The notes beneath the pieces are model-generated. The model did not search any database, had not been told where the DNA came from, and was given only the letters and a program-made list of their open reading frames with translations. A stretch of DNA of 5,931 nucleotides from Pseudolabrys sp. Its GTDB lineage: Bacteria > Pseudomonadota > Alphaproteobacteria > Rhizobiales > Xanthobacteraceae. The position numbers and the translations under genes are program-made. Positions 1 through 5,858 of this stretch are shown here, piece after piece. Every line of letters starts with the position of its first letter. The first letter of the stretch is position 1. The DNA lies in assembly GCA_026125925.1 (NCBI GenBank), contig JAHCKF010000231.1:1-5931 (forward strand), written 5' to 3'.

Positions 1-1
1 C

Positions 2-1234
2 GGCGTCGTGGCGACGAGCGTCATCGGCCGGCTCGGCGATGCCGCCATCCTCGGCGGCGTCGCCATGGCGTCGCTGGTGTTCGACTGCATGTTCTGGCTG
101 TTCGGCTTCCTGCGCAGCGGCACCGTGGCGCTCACCGCGCAGGCCTTCGGCGCCCGTGATTATGACGAGCAGCGCGCGGTGCTGGCGCGCGCCATGATGA
201 CCGCGGCGGTGTCCGGCGTCGCGCTGATCGCGCTGCGCGGTCCGATCACCGACTTCGTCTTCGATCTCATGGGCGGCAGCGCCGAAGTTTCCGCCGCCGC
301 GCGTCACTATTTCCTGCTGCGCAGCTGGGCCTCGCCCTTCGCGCTCGGCAACTACGTGATGCTCGGCTGGTTCGTCGGCCTCGCCCGGCCGCTGCAGGCA
401 TTGGCGGTGCAGATCACCGTCAACGTCGTCAACATGGTGCTCACGGTGCTCCTGGTGCTCGGGCTCGGCTGGGGCGCCGGCGGCGCGGCGATGGCCGCGG
501 TCATCGCCGAAATCTGCGGCCTCGCGCTCGGCTTGGCGATGGCCTGGCGCATGCTCGAGGGCCGCTTCGAATGGCGCAGCAAGGCTCATTTCGATCGCGC
601 CAAGCTGTGGCGCATGCTGCTGATCAACCGAGACATCATGCTGCGCACCGCGGCGCTGGTCTCGGTCTTCCTGTTCTTCTCGGCGCAGGGCGCGCGCTCG
701 GGCGACGTGACGCTCGCCGCCAACGCCGTGCTTCAGAACATCGTCTTCCTCGGCACCTTCTTTCTCGAAGGTCTGGCCAATGCGGCGCAGCAGCTTTGCG
801 GCGCCACCTATGGCGCACGCGACCGCGCGGGCTTCGGCCACGCCGTGAAGCTGATCATGCGCTGGGGCATCGCCTTCGGCGTCGGCGCGGCGGCGGCGTT
901 CTATCTCGGCGGCCCGTTCATCATCGCGCTGATGACGTCGAGCGACGACGTGCGCCACGCCGCCAACGACTTCCTGCTGATGGCGGCGCTGGTGCCGCTG
1001 ATCGGCGTTCCGGCCTTCATCATGGACGGCGTCTATGTCGGCGCGACCTGGACGCGTGACATGCGCAACCTGATGGCGGCGTCGCTGGCGATCTATCTCG
1101 CCGCCTGGTGGGCGATGCAGTCGCTCGGCAACACCGGACTGTGGCTGGCGCTGCTGACGTTCTACCTGTTCCGCGGCGGCCTGCAGGTGCTGCGCTATTC
1201 GACCCTGGCGCAGAGACCGTTGCCGGAGCGGTGA
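2..1234 (+). CDS. MATE family efflux transporter, DinF-like (5' end cut off by window)
   Basis: Inner-membrane drug/cation antiporter of the multidrug and toxic compound extrusion family. The reading frame is open from base 2, so the GTG at 8 is probably an internal codon. Roughly 35-45 N-terminal residues, including the start of TM1, lie outside the window. About 408 residues are visible; the full family is about 440-460 with 12 membrane helices. DinF-subfamily hallmarks, numbered from the GTG: VIGRLGD (5-11), the WLFGFLRSGTVALTAQAFGA stretch (30-49), a VIAE motif (165-168) closing the first half, LLINRDIMLR (204-213) opening the second half, YGARD (268-272), MDGVYVGAT (339-347) and DMRN (351-354). 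Hydrophobic segments fill the rest. Two acidic positions usual in DinF relatives appear changed: Ala at codon 11-13 where TM1 normally has Asp, and Gln261 where Glu is usual. It ends in TGA, 9 bases from the convergent pyrD stop. Family call is firm; substrate is unknown. Confidence 0.93.
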   Translation, partial: GVVATSVIGRLGDAAILGGVAMASLVFDCMFWLFGFLRSGTVALTAQAFGARDYDEQRAVLARAMMTAAVSGVALIALRGPITDFVFDLMGGSAEVSAAARHYFLLRSWASPFALGNYVMLGWFVGLARPLQALAVQITVNVVNMVLTVLLVLGLGWGAGGAAMAAVIAEICGLALGLAMAWRMLEGRFEWRSKAHFDRAKLWRMLLINRDIMLRTAALVSVFLFFSAQGARSGDVTLAANAVLQNIVFLGTFFLEGLANAAQQLCGATYGARDRAGFGHAVKLIMRWGIAFGVGAAAAFYLGGPFIIALMTSSDDVRHAANDFLLMAALVPLIGVPAFIMDGVYVGATWTRDMRNLMAASLAIYLAAWWAMQSLGNTGLWLALLTFYLFRGGLQVLRYSTLAQRPLPER

Positions 1235-1243
1235 TCGGCCGGG

Positions 1244-2371
1244 CTAAGTCGGCCAGCTATCCGCCGTGATGTCGGCGGCATCGACGCCGACCATCGCCGC
1301 GAGCGACTCGCGGTTGCCGCGCCGGATGGCGGCGGCAATGTCCGCCTTCATCTGCGCGACCAGACCGATGCCCTGGTAGACGAGCCCGGTGTACAGCTGC
1401 ACCAGGCTGGCGCCGGCCTTGATCTTGGCGATCGCCGTGGCGCCGGAATCGACGCCGCCGACGCCGATCAGCGGGAAAGCGCTTTCCGCCCGCACGAAGG
1501 TCTCGGCCAGCATCCGCGTCGACAGCTTGAACACCGGCTTGCCGGACAGGCCGCCCGATTCGCGGGCTTTGTCCTGATCGCGCAGCGCCGCGGGGCGCGA
1601 GATCGTCGTGTTCGACACAATCATGCCGTCCACCCGATGCTTGCGGGCGACGCCGACGACATCGTCGAGTTCGGACAAGGTCAGGTCCGGGGCGATCTTG
1701 ACCAGAATTGGCGTCGGCCCGGCGCGGGAGCGCACGCTCTCACGGGCGTCGATCACCCGCCCCAACAGGTCGTCCAGCGCATCGGCCTGCTGCAGGCTGC
1801 GCAGGCCGGGCGTGTTCGGTGACGACACGTTGACGGTGAAATAGCTCGCCACCGCGGCGAAGGTCTCGATCAGGCGGACGTAATCCTCGCTGCGATCGGC
1901 CGAATCCTTGTTGGCCCCGATATTGACGCCGACGACGCCGCCGGCGACGGCCCCGGACGCGCGGGCCCGCGCCGCCAGCCGCGCCAGCGCCGGCGCGGCG
2001 CCGCCATTGTTGAAACCTAGCCGGTTGATGACGCCGCCATCGGCTTCGAGCCGGAACACCCGCGGCCGCGGATTTCCGAGTTGGGCGCGCGGGGTCAGCG
2101 TGCCGACCTCAACGAAGCCGAAGCCGAGCTTGAGCAGCGCGTCGGGTGCCACGGCGTTCTTGTCGAAGCCGGCGGCCAGCCCAATCGGATTCGGGAAATT
2201 CAAGCCGAAGGCGCGGACCTTGAGCTCCGGCGGATCGGGCTCCGGCTGTCCGAGGGGGACGAATCGCAGCGCCTTGAGCGCCAGATTATGGGCATCTTCG
2301 GGATCGAGGGCGCGCAGGAAAGGGCGCGACAGGCGATCAAAGAGGGCGATCACCGGCGGATACTCCAGCAT
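1244..2371 (-). CDS. pyrD: Dihydroorotate dehydrogenase (quinone), class 2
   Basis: Oxidises dihydroorotate to orotate, the fourth step of de novo pyrimidine synthesis. It uses FMN and passes electrons to membrane quinone. The product is 375 residues, slightly longer than the E. coli enzyme. An N-terminal membrane-associating extension (about 1-45, with ALDPEDAHNLAL at 21-32) marks class 2. The FMN-binding TIM barrel follows: GLAAGFDKNA (64-73, Lys71), GTLTPRAQLGNPRPRVFRL (90-108), INRLGFNN (115-122), NVSSPNTPGLRSLQ (181-194), KIAPDLTL (225-232), SNTT (253-256), GGLSGKP (273-279), IGVGGV (302-307) and QLYTGLVYQG (325-334). Ser184 matches the catalytic base that in class 2 enzymes is serine rather than cysteine. 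The open frame runs on to 3139 but crosses the opposite-strand repressor gene. ATG at 2371 was chosen because the protein begins like known PyrD and AAGG sits 6 bases upstream. The gene is divergent from the S24 repressor; no convincing promoter of its own was found. Confidence 0.97.
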   Translation of the reverse strand: MLEYPPVIALFDRLSRPFLRALDPEDAHNLALKALRFVPLGQPEPDPPELKVRAFGLNFPNPIGLAAGFDKNAVAPDALLKLGFGFVEVGTLTPRAQLGNPRPRVFRLEADGGVINRLGFNNGGAAPALARLAARARASGAVAGGVVGVNIGANKDSADRSEDYVRLIETFAAVASYFTVNVSSPNTPGLRSLQQADALDDLLGRVIDARESVRSRAGPTPILVKIAPDLTLSELDDVVGVARKHRVDGMIVSNTTISRPAALRDQDKARESGGLSGKPVFKLSTRMLAETFVRAESAFPLIGVGGVDSGATAIAKIKAGASLVQLYTGLVYQGIGLVAQMKADIAAAIRRGNRESLAAMVGVDAADITADSWPT

Positions 2372-2459
2372 CGGACGCCTTAGGCCTGCCGGCCCGGCGG
2401 CGGAAAGTGTGCAAAACTGGCCCAGACATAAGGCCGAACGCCGGCAAAAGCGATGGGCT

Positions 2460-2476
2460 GGGGGAATTTCTCCCCC
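2460..2476 (-). other. Small hairpin in the pyrD leader
   Basis: GGGGGA and TCCCCC form a perfect 6-bp stem around a 5-base loop. It lies about 90 bases upstream of the pyrD ATG and would be in the pyrD leader if transcription starts beyond it. No T-run follows on either strand, so a terminator is unlikely. It could be a leader structure or chance in GC-rich DNA. Confidence 0.3.
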
Positions 2477-2491
2477 GATGCCATAATCAGT

Positions 2492-2520
2492 GTGACAAAG
2501 GCCCGATTCGGGGTTATAAT
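2492..2520 (+). promoter_or_regulatory. Sigma-70 promoter of the S24 repressor gene
   Basis: The -35 hexamer GTGACA (2492-2497, 5 of 6 matches to TTGACA) is separated by exactly 17 bases from a perfect -10 hexamer TATAAT (2515-2520). This predicts a start site near 2527 and a leader of about 50 bases before the ATG at 2576. An AT-rich consensus -10 stands out in such GC-rich DNA. The -10 shares bases with the GGTTAT half-site at 2512-2517, as expected for a promoter blocked by its own repressor. Confidence 0.75.
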
Positions 2521-2543
2521 TCCTACATAATAACCGATAACCC
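2511..2543. promoter_or_regulatory. Probable operator: three GGTTAT/ATAACC half-sites over the repressor promoter
   Basis: GGTTAT (2512-2517) faces two ATAACC copies (2530-2535 and 2537-2542). The first pair makes an imperfect 24-bp palindrome, GGTTAT-N12-ATAACC, with two further symmetric base pairs inside the spacer. The outer pair extends to GGGTTAT-N19-ATAACCC (2511-2517 and 2537-2543). The two right-hand copies are direct repeats with a 7-base period. The array covers the -10 element and the predicted start site of the S24 repressor gene. A dimeric helix-turn-helix repressor reading these sites and controlling itself is the simplest explanation. The repeats are seen directly; the binding protein is inferred. 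Confidence 0.6.
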
Positions 2544-2575
2544 GAGGCCGCTGAGGCCGAAACGCCGGTGACGAC

Positions 2576-3205
2576 ATGCTGACCCACGCCCAGATCTGGA
2601 ATGCCATCGACCGCCTCGCCGCCCGCTCGAAGATGACGGCTTCCGGCCTCGCCAAGAAATCGGGTCTCGACCCGACCACCTTCAACAAGTCGAAGCGCAT
2701 CACCCCGGAAGGCCGGCCGCGCTGGCCCTCGACCGAGTCGGTCGCCAAGGCGCTGGCGGCGACGAACACCAAGGTCGACACCTTCGTCACCCTGATTACC
2801 GATGGCGCACGACCGTCGATCTCCAGCGTGCCGCTGATCGGCTTCGCCGAAGCCGGCACTGAGGGCTTCTTCGACGACGCCGGCTTCCCGGTCGGCAAGG
2901 GCTGGGAGGAAGTCACGTTCCCGGCGATCACCGACGAGCACGCTTATGCGCTGGAGATTTCCGGCGACTCGATGAAGCCGGCTTATCGCGAGGGCGATAT
3001 CATCATCGTCTCGCCCGGCTCGCCGGTGCGCAAAGGCGACCGCGTCGTGGTCAAGACCAAGAAGGGTGAGATCATGGCCAAGGAGCTCAAGCGCAAACAG
3101 GTCAAGAGCATCGAGCTGAAGTCCCTGAACTCCGAACATCGGGACCGCACGCTGCAGATGGCAGACGTCGAGTGGATCGCGCGCATCGTCTGGGCCAGCC
3201 AGTAA
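2576..3205 (+). CDS. LexA/CI-like self-cleaving transcriptional repressor (HTH + peptidase S24)
   Basis: A 209-residue two-domain regulator. Residues 5-70 form an XRE-like DNA-binding domain, with the likely helix-turn-helix at about 21-41 (TASGLAKKSGLDPTTF). Residues about 85-205 form a LexA-type S24 domain. They contain the Ala93-Gly94 scissile bond in GFAEAG, the nucleophile Ser132 in SGDSM, and the general base Lys169 in MAKEL, 37 residues after the serine as in LexA. In LexA, CI and UmuD this machinery cuts the protein itself when RecA filaments form on damaged DNA. The N-terminal domain is not the winged helix of true LexA, so this is not the SOS master repressor; phage CI or PrtR-like repressors are closer in architecture. 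ATG 2576 has a weak GGTGA 4 bases upstream. The target genes are unknown, but the operator-like repeats point to autoregulation. No phage genes are adjacent. Confidence 0.9.
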   Translation: MLTHAQIWNAIDRLAARSKMTASGLAKKSGLDPTTFNKSKRITPEGRPRWPSTESVAKALAATNTKVDTFVTLITDGARPSISSVPLIGFAEAGTEGFFDDAGFPVGKGWEEVTFPAITDEHAYALEISGDSMKPAYREGDIIIVSPGSPVRKGDRVVVKTKKGEIMAKELKRKQVKSIELKSLNSEHRDRTLQMADVEWIARIVWASQ

Positions 3206-3345
3206 ACGCCCAGCTCGTAGGCACCGATGGATCGCGGTTTGCGATCCCGATAGAGTTCCCCCGTCGGAAACTGAGTCGCGCGCGATAACGCGCCCAGCGC
3301 TGATGCGCGCGACTGGTATCCGGTTATTTTATCGAGGGGGCACTG
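3206..3345. other. Intergenic region between the repressor and carbonic anhydrase genes
   Basis: This 140-base spacer has two inverted repeats (3229-3247, listed separately, and GCGCG-ATAA-CGCGC at 3280-3293). It also has two 7-mers found in the repressor's operator region, CGATAAC (3283-3289) and CGGTTAT (3321-3327). I found no convincing -35/-10 pair for the carbonic anhydrase gene. The AT-rich CGGTTATTTTATC just before its ribosome-binding site is the only promoter-like stretch. Confidence 0.5.
3229..3247 (+). terminator. Stem-loop after the S24 repressor gene, possible terminator
   Basis: GGATCGC and GCGATCC form a perfect 7-bp stem with loop GGTTT, starting 24 bases after the repressor stop codon. 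No T-run follows, so it is not a classical intrinsic terminator. It may mark or protect the 3' end of the mRNA, or be a pause site. Confidence 0.4.
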
Positions 3346-4098
3346 ATGGATCGTCGCAATGCGTTGAAGGTGTTGGCCGGTATGGCGCTGTGCCCGGTTT
3401 GCGCGTCGCCGGGTTTTGCCGCGGAAGGCGCACACTGGAGCTACGAAGGACAAGGCGGGCCGTCGCATTGGGGCGATCTCGACGCCGCCAGCAAGGCCTG
3501 CTCGGTTGGCACGCAGCAGTCGCCGATCGACATTCAGAGCAGCATCAAGTCGCAATTGCCGGCCTTGAAGATCAGCTGGCCCAAGAAGCCGGACATGATC
3601 GTCAACAACGGCCACACCATCCAGGTCAATGCCGATCCCGGCAATACGCTCACGGTCGGGTCGAGCAAATACGAACTGCTGCAATATCACTTCCATCATC
3701 CGAGTGAGCATCTGATCGCCGGCAAGGCCTATCCGATGGAGGTGCATTTCGTGCATCGCGAGGCGAGCGGCAATCTCGCCGTGATCGGCGCGCTGATGTC
3801 CGCCGGCAAGGCCAATGCGGCCTTCGGCCGGATCGTCGCCGCCATGCCGGGCCAGGAAGGCCCGGCCGTGAAGATGGCGGCCGCGGCAGACCCCAACCAG
3901 ATGCTGCCGGCCGCGCGCGGCTACTACCGCTACTCCGGATCGCTGACGACGCCGCCCTGCAGCGAAGTCGTGAACTGGTTGGTGCTGCGTGAACCGATCA
4001 TGGTCGCGCGCACCGACATCGACGCCTTTGCCAAGCTGTTTCCGATGAATGCGCGCCCGGTTCAGAAGGACAACCGCCGCTTCGTGCTGAGTTCGTGA
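3346..4098 (+). CDS. Exported alpha-class carbonic anhydrase
   Basis: Zinc enzyme for the reversible hydration of CO2 to bicarbonate, acting in the periplasm. The product is 250 residues, normal for bacterial alpha enzymes. The N-terminus has a twin-arginine-like signal (DRRNALKVLAGMAL, Arg3-Arg4) with cleavage likely near residue 25-26 (GFAA). Zinc ligands are His115 and His117 in QYHFHHPSEH and His134 in EVHFVH. Further active-site residues are the proton-shuttle His90 in NNGH, the gatekeeper pair Glu121 and Thr201 (SEH; SLTTPPCSE), and QQSPIDI at 57-63. Cys52 and Cys205 match the disulfide conserved in secreted bacterial alpha enzymes. The catalytic set is complete, so it should be active. 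ATG 3346 follows a strong GAGGGGG 5 bases upstream. Same strand as the repressor but 140 bases away with a hairpin between, so co-transcription is uncertain. An odd CPVC motif lies inside the signal peptide (Cys16, Cys19). Confidence 0.96.
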   Translation: MDRRNALKVLAGMALCPVCASPGFAAEGAHWSYEGQGGPSHWGDLDAASKACSVGTQQSPIDIQSSIKSQLPALKISWPKKPDMIVNNGHTIQVNADPGNTLTVGSSKYELLQYHFHHPSEHLIAGKAYPMEVHFVHREASGNLAVIGALMSAGKANAAFGRIVAAMPGQEGPAVKMAAAADPNQMLPAARGYYRYSGSLTTPPCSEVVNWLVLREPIMVARTDIDAFAKLFPMNARPVQKDNRRFVLSS

Positions 4099-4102
4099 AG
4101 CT

Positions 4103-4139
4103 GGCCTAATCCCTCCCCCGAAGGGGGAGGGATTAGGCC
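4103..4139. terminator. Perfect long palindrome between convergent genes, probable bidirectional terminator
   Basis: Bases 4103-4119 pair without mismatch with 4123-4139: a 17-bp stem with loop GAA, the inner part CCCTCCCCC/GGGGGAGGG. It begins 4 bases after the carbonic anhydrase stop codon. It also contains the lysyl-tRNA synthetase stop codon (TAA at 4135-4133 on the - strand), so it serves the 3' end of both convergent genes. There is no T-tract on either side. C/G-rich palindromes of this look occur repeatedly between genes in related Hyphomicrobiales, so it may be a dispersed intergenic repeat co-opted as a terminator; only one copy is in this window. Confidence 0.75.
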
Positions 4140-5788
4140 GAACGCGCCAGCGCGCCGTCGATCATGTCGACGGTGTTCTTGACGCCGTAGACGGCGACGA
4201 AGGAGCCGAAGCGCGGGCCCTTCTCCTGGCCGAGCAGCACTTGGTACAGCATGTTGAACCAGTCGAGCGACACGCCGGGCCGGCCGTCCTTGGCCTTCTT
4301 GGCATGATCGAGGAACGGCTCGCGGCGGCCGATCTCGTAGACAACGTTCTGGATCTCTTCCGCCGTCGATTCGGCCTTGAGATTGGCCAGCGCATCGCGC
4401 AGATCGGCCAGCGCCTTGCGCTCGACCTCGCTCGGCTCGCGGAATTTCTTATCCGGCAGCACGAAGTCGCGGAAGTAATGGATGGCGTAGCCGACCGCGT
4501 CGTTGAGCTTCGGATGGCTCTGCGGCGTCACGCCCGGCCGATAGCGGCCGATGAAGCCCCACAGGGTCTCGGCATTCTCCGCGTTCGATGACGACACCAA
4601 CGTGAGCAGCATCGTGAACGAGATCGGCATGTCCGCGACCGGCGGCTTGCCGGAATGGATATGCCAGACCGGATTGCCCAGTTTCTGCTTCCAGTCCTGC
4701 TGGCGCGGATAGCCGTCGAGAAACTGCTGATAGTCATCGACCTGGCGCGGGATCACGTCGAAGTACAAGCGCTTGGCCGACTTCGGCTCGCGGTACATGA
4801 ACAGCGACAGCGATTCCGGCGAGGCATAGCGCAGCCATTCCTCGATGGTCAGGCCGTTGCCCTTCGACTTGGAAATTTTCTGGCCGTGCTCGTCGAGGAA
4901 TAGTTCGTAGTTGAAGCCTTCCGGCGGCTTGCCGTCGAGCGCCTTGCAGATTTGGCCGGACAGCTTGACCGAGTCGATCAGGTCCTTGCCGGCCATTTCA
5001 TAATCGATGCCGAGCGCCACCCAGCGCATCGCCCAGTCGGGCTTCCATTGCAGCTTGCAGGCGCCGCCCGTCACCGGGACCGTGACCGGCTCCTTGGTGT
5101 CGGGGTGCTCGTAGGTGATGGTGCCGGCCTTGGCGTCATGCGCGGTGATCGGCACCTGGAGCACGATGCCGGTCTGCGGATCGATCGGCAGGAACGGCGA
5201 ATAGGTCGCTGCCCGCTCCTCGCGCAGCGACGGCAGCATGATCGCCATCACCTTGTCGAAGCGCTGCAGCATCTTCAGCAATGTGGCATCGAACCGGCCC
5301 GACTTATAATAGTCGGTGGACGAGGCGAATTCGTAATCGAAGCCGAAGTGGTCGAGGAACGCGCGCAGCCGCGCGTTGTTGTGCTCGCCGAACGAGGGGT
5401 GCGTGCCGAACGGATCGCGCACTTGCGTCAGCGGCTTGCCGAGATCGAGCGCCAGCGCGTCCTTGTTGGGCACGTTGTCCGGCACCTTGCGCAGGCCGTC
5501 CATATCGTCGGAGAAGGCGATCAGCCGCGTCTTGACCTTGTCCTCGGTGAGCACGCGGAAGGCGTGGCGCACCATCGTGGTGCGCGCCACTTCGCCGAAG
5601 GTACCGATATGCGGCAGGCCCGAGGGGCCATAGCCGGTCTCGAAAATGACCTCGTCCTTGGGTTTAGCTTTCAGCCGCGCCACGATTTTTCGCGCCTCTT
5701 CGAACGGCCAGGCGTTCGACTGTTCGGCGAGCTTCTTGAGCTCCTCGGGCGTGATTTGCGGCGTAATTTCGGCAGTGGTCATCGACAT
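4133..5788 (-). CDS. lysS: Lysyl-tRNA synthetase, class I
   Basis: Charges tRNA-Lys with lysine in the cytoplasm. This is the class I (archaeal-type, also called LysK) enzyme, unrelated in fold to the usual bacterial class II LysRS. The product is 551 residues. The Rossmann catalytic core carries the HIGH-type motif HIGT at 60-63, within [15 protein letters not shown], and the KMSKS-type motif KISKS at 304-308. Other family segments are [12 protein letters not shown] (92-103), [14 protein letters not shown] (125-138), [16 protein letters not shown] (241-256) and GKDL (267-270). The C-terminal part from about 380 is the helical anticodon-binding region. The frame opens 30 codons earlier, at 5878, but ATG 5788 has an ideal GGAGG 5 bases upstream and the extra residues resemble nothing in the family. 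A second ATG at 5782 is a less well-spaced alternative. The stop codon lies inside the shared palindrome with the carbonic anhydrase gene. Confidence 0.97.
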   Translation of the reverse strand: MSMTTAEITPQITPEELKKLAEQSNAWPFEEARKIVARLKAKPKDEVIFETGYGPSGLPHIGTFGEVARTTMVRHAFRVLTEDKVKTRLIAFSDDMDGLRKVPDNVPNKDALALDLGKPLTQVRDPFGTHPSFGEHNNARLRAFLDHFGFDYEFASSTDYYKSGRFDATLLKMLQRFDKVMAIMLPSLREERAATYSPFLPIDPQTGIVLQVPITAHDAKAGTITYEHPDTKEPVTVPVTGGACKLQWKPDWAMRWVALGIDYEMAGKDLIDSVKLSGQICKALDGKPPEGFNYELFLDEHGQKISKSKGNGLTIEEWLRYASPESLSLFMYREPKSAKRLYFDVIPRQVDDYQQFLDGYPRQQDWKQKLGNPVWHIHSGKPPVADMPISFTMLLTLVSSSNAENAETLWGFIGRYRPGVTPQSHPKLNDAVGYAIHYFRDFVLPDKKFREPSEVERKALADLRDALANLKAESTAEEIQNVVYEIGRREPFLDHAKKAKDGRPGVSLDWFNMLYQVLLGQEKGPRFGSFVAVYGVKNTVDMIDGALARSA

Positions 5789-5793
5789 TCCGG

Positions 5794-5798
5794 CCTCC
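5794..5798 (-). promoter_or_regulatory. Shine-Dalgarno site fixing the lysS start
   Basis: GGAGG on the - strand, 5 bases from the ATG at 5788 and 11 from the one at 5782. It favours the 551-residue form over the longer frame that opens at 5878. Confidence 0.8.
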
Positions 5799-5806
5799 GG
5801 CGGGCA

Positions 5807-5835
5807 GACATAGGCAACGCGCCGAACGGCGTCAA
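5807..5835 (-). promoter_or_regulatory. Candidate lysS promoter
   Basis: On the - strand TTGACG (5835-5830) and TATGTC (5812-5807) are separated by 17 bases. Read as TTGAC-N17-CTATGT it closely fits the alphaproteobacterial housekeeping consensus (CTTGAC-N17-CTATAT). The predicted start near 5800 would give a leader of only about 12 bases, just enough to hold the GGAGG site, so the assignment is tentative. Confidence 0.45.
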
Positions 5836-5858
5836 TTCGAGCACCATGAGACGTCACT

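Larger units (their letters stand above)
2372..2575. promoter_or_regulatory. Divergent intergenic control region between pyrD and the S24 repressor gene
   Basis: This 204-base spacer carries the 5' regions of two divergent genes. The repressor-proximal half contains the most AT-rich pocket of the window (about 2514-2540), where the promoter and repeated half-sites listed separately are found. The pyrD-proximal half contains a small G/C hairpin (2460-2476) and a 34-codon open frame on the - strand (2484 down to 2380) without a Shine-Dalgarno sequence. On the - strand TATTAT (2532-2527) and TATAAC (2518-2513) could serve as -10 elements for pyrD, but neither has a good -35 at the right distance, so the pyrD promoter stays unassigned. 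Confidence 0.6.

Noticed and set aside
571..1059. 162-codon frame inside the MATE gene
   Set aside because: It has Arg/Ala-rich low-complexity content and lies entirely within a well-supported transporter frame.
1908..2486. 192-codon + strand frame opposite pyrD
   Set aside because: It is a Ser/Pro/Arg-rich antisense shadow without recognisable motifs or a ribosome-binding site.
2372..3139. Upstream extension of the pyrD frame to 631 codons on the - strand
   Set aside because: The added part runs antisense through the S24 repressor gene, has no family resemblance, and the PyrD N-terminus plus AAGG support ATG 2371.
2..3205. A lexA-dinF type SOS operon, as in E. coli, from the DinF-like transporter and LexA-like repressor
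   Set aside because: The two genes are separated by pyrD on the opposite strand, the repressor lies downstream rather than upstream, and its DNA-binding domain is not that of LexA. The proximity looks coincidental.
3280..3293. GCGCG-ATAA-CGCGC as a terminator
   Set aside because: The stem is only 5 bp with no T-run, and alternating GC runs are common in DNA of this composition.
3346..3405. Lipoprotein signal around Cys16 or Cys19 of the carbonic anhydrase
   Set aside because: The residue before Cys16 is Leu and before Cys19 is Val, which do not fit a lipobox; a normal cleavage site follows at GFAA.
2983..3756. 257-codon - strand frame spanning the repressor and carbonic anhydrase genes
   Set aside because: It is antisense to two genes with intact catalytic residues and crosses their intergenic region with no domain of its own.
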